This document shows, one piece after another, positions 62,207-64,000 of a stretch of 64,000 nt of DNA. Each line of letters starts with the position of its first letter. The first letter of the stretch is position 1. The DNA is taken from positions 161,606 to 225,605 of the forward strand of contig CAADRB010000069.1 in NCBI GenBank assembly GCA_900708905.1. Reading direction: 5' to 3'. This DNA is from Hymenolepis diminuta. Lineage: Eukaryota > Platyhelminthes > Cestoda > Cyclophyllidea > Hymenolepididae. The notes under the pieces are model-generated. The model was not told the DNA's origin. It did no database searches and was given only the letters and a program-made list of their open reading frames with translations. Made by a program: the position numbers and the translations under genes.

Positions 62207-64000
62207 GGGAGATAGAATGTGAATTTCTAATAATAACGACTCCGGGATACATTTCTCCTTACCAAAATAATATATTGTTAAAATGTTCTTTAGTAGACAG
62301 GTGAGTTTTTCAAATTTAGAGTGTAATCTCATTTACGCTTTTATCCTTAACGTTTTTAGTCTGCTTTATAAGAATACATCTTAAAGGCCTAGCAAAGGCA
62401 AATAAAATGCGAAAAAATTCTAGAATTTCTCAGTCTGATATTCTTATGTTTATGGCTGTTCTAATTGTAGAATATGAGTGTAGAGGTCTCGAACTTGTGT
62501 ACTTTGCAAAATCATTTTATTTTCTTTGTCTGGATAATTTATTCCAAATTCTATGTTCCCGAAAAAGAACCAGTTATTTCGAATTTTGGCGTTTATCATT
62601 ATTGTGTTTATAATTACATCAGTAGCATGGGTAAAATCACACCCCCAGTAGTACGTTTTTATTTTCAGAAATGGAATTTGTGGAACAATTATATGGAAAG
62701 GGGGATCTAAAGGAAGAAAGGTATGATTTCTACACATCTGTCTCGGTGTGTTTGCTATTTTATTTCTAGACGACATCTCTGCGGTCTATCTACACTTATG
62801 CAATAAAAGGTACTTCCCTTCGGCTAACACAAAAGGATGATGAAAAGTTAAAAACCATTTTAAAAATTACTATGAAATATACAATATATAGACCCATTAA
62901 ACATTAATGCAAATCATAATAAGTTACATGTTAGGGGGAAGATAGATGAGTGGGAAGTAGATTAATAGATATTTGAAAATAACTGAAAATGAACAAGCGC
63001 GTAAGATAAACATATCGAATTAAGACAAAAAGGAAATCAAGAGGACTTTTGAATAAATAAAGGAAAAGTGAAACAGTTTTTAACAATTAATAAAATTAAT
63101 GTCTTTCACTTACTATTGTTGGTTATTTTGAAATAAATAAAACTGTTAATAATATTTGATATCAGTCAGTATTCGGCGGCTTTTGTTTTTTCGATTGCTT
63201 ATGAGTTCGCCATACTAAAATACCTGTACTGCAAATAGGCAAAAATAGATATAATTTCTTATTCCGAATTTATGTCCCTTTCTCTATTAAGCTATCTAAA
63301 GCACCAAGAAAACATTGAAAAGTCTTACTTCAGGGAAATAGGAGTAGTATAAAAATGAATTTCCTTGTTTCACTATTCGCATTTTTGGTAACTATGAAGA
63401 ATTATGTATTTAAAAATAATAATCCCTAATTTATAAGTTAAATACTATTAATTTTCGTAAGTTGTAAAATTTCACGGATATTCTGAAGTTAACAGCCAAC
63501 TTATGTTGTTAAAAATCGGCTGGAGTAAATGGATAAATCGATTAAAACCGCAAGCAGTAGCTTAAGCGTAAACAGCTTAAAATAAATAAATAACAATTTA
63601 ATTTTCTAAATTTTAACTTTTTTGTTTGTTTTATGCCAATCATTAGGGGAGGAGAGATAACTGAATTGAATATTTTCATCACCAGTTAAATCAAGTGCCA
63701 TCCTCTCACTCTCTTCCTTTGCATGCAAAGGACAACAAAAGTTGCATTCTTTCATATTCCCTCCACATCTCAATTCACCCCAACTCACTTCGCCTCCACC
63801 CCACCCACTACTCCTCAAACCACTTTCTATCAGGCGCCGAGTATCACCAGCATAATCGTGTGCTCTGTTTGCGTGCTGGGAAGACTTGGAGAGTATTAGT
63901 ACTTTCATCGCTTTCCAATCATCATCCCCTCCCCTTCGTTAAGTAAACGCTCCCACATTTCTGTATTCATACCTCACCACATTCTCTCATTTTCCACTGA

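Larger units (their letters stand above)
56429..64000. other. Noncoding flank, no recognised gene
   Basis: About 7.6 kb upstream of the Iroquois gene. Open frames such as 60219-60533, 61648-61890 and 63606-63908 resemble no family I know. A pyrimidine-rich block (58225-58270) precedes a less AT-rich segment (58275-58400). Long noncoding flanks around Iroquois genes commonly hold enhancers, but none can be assigned here. Confidence 0.45.

Noticed and set aside
1..64000. A multi-gene novel system such as a defence or biosynthetic cluster
   Set aside because: The identifiable genes are unrelated housekeeping or developmental genes with introns and separate orientations; nothing indicates a functional cluster.

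Overview
This is a stretch of an animal (eukaryotic) nuclear genome. It is AT-rich and intron-dense and carries a run of 585 undetermined bases. The proteins are clearly metazoan: UPF2, TFIIB, an SLC25A1-type citrate carrier, DDI1/DDI2 and an Iroquois (TALE) homeoprotein. Two introns in DDI1 are only 34 and 36 nt long, while introns elsewhere reach several kb. That mixture, together with diverged but complete conserved proteins, suggests a parasitic flatworm, probably a cestode. This taxonomic call is inference and rests on no marker gene.

Layout. (1) 670-5561, + strand: the last seven coding exons of UPF2; the 5' part of the gene lies left of the window. (2) 5562-18145: about 12.6 kb with no recognised gene, holding tRNA-like SINE and LTR-like repeats and a possible decayed gag-like remnant. 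(3) 18146-22775, - strand: four exons of TFIIB with a 3.55 kb last intron; the short first coding exon was not found. (4) 24436-39665, - strand: a complete seven-exon SLC25A1-type citrate carrier whose coding length closes exactly (305 aa). Its 5.25 kb intron between exons 5 and 6 contains a small element flanked by LTR-like direct repeats and a decayed mariner-family transposon. (5) 41388-44283, + strand: a complete five-exon DDI1 (UBL, retroviral-like protease and UBA; 375 aa), divergent from the carrier across a 1.72 kb intergenic region. (6) 44284-51691: intergenic, with a second copy of the LTR-like repeat. (7) 51692-54514, - strand: an Iroquois homeobox gene in three coding exons with TALE homeodomain and Iro-box. 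(8) 54515-64000: Iroquois upstream DNA with two good SINE copies flanking the N gap and no recognised gene.

The five genes are unrelated in function: nonsense-mediated decay, basal transcription, mitochondrial citrate export, ubiquitin-linked proteolysis and developmental patterning. They form an ordinary eukaryotic neighbourhood, not a pathway cluster. I see no CRISPR, operon or defence-like system. The more unusual content is the repeat fraction: a divergent tRNA-derived SINE family, two short LTR-like families, and the mariner relic. Exon joins were worked out by hand from reading phase, GT/AG sites and family conservation; all joins keep frame.
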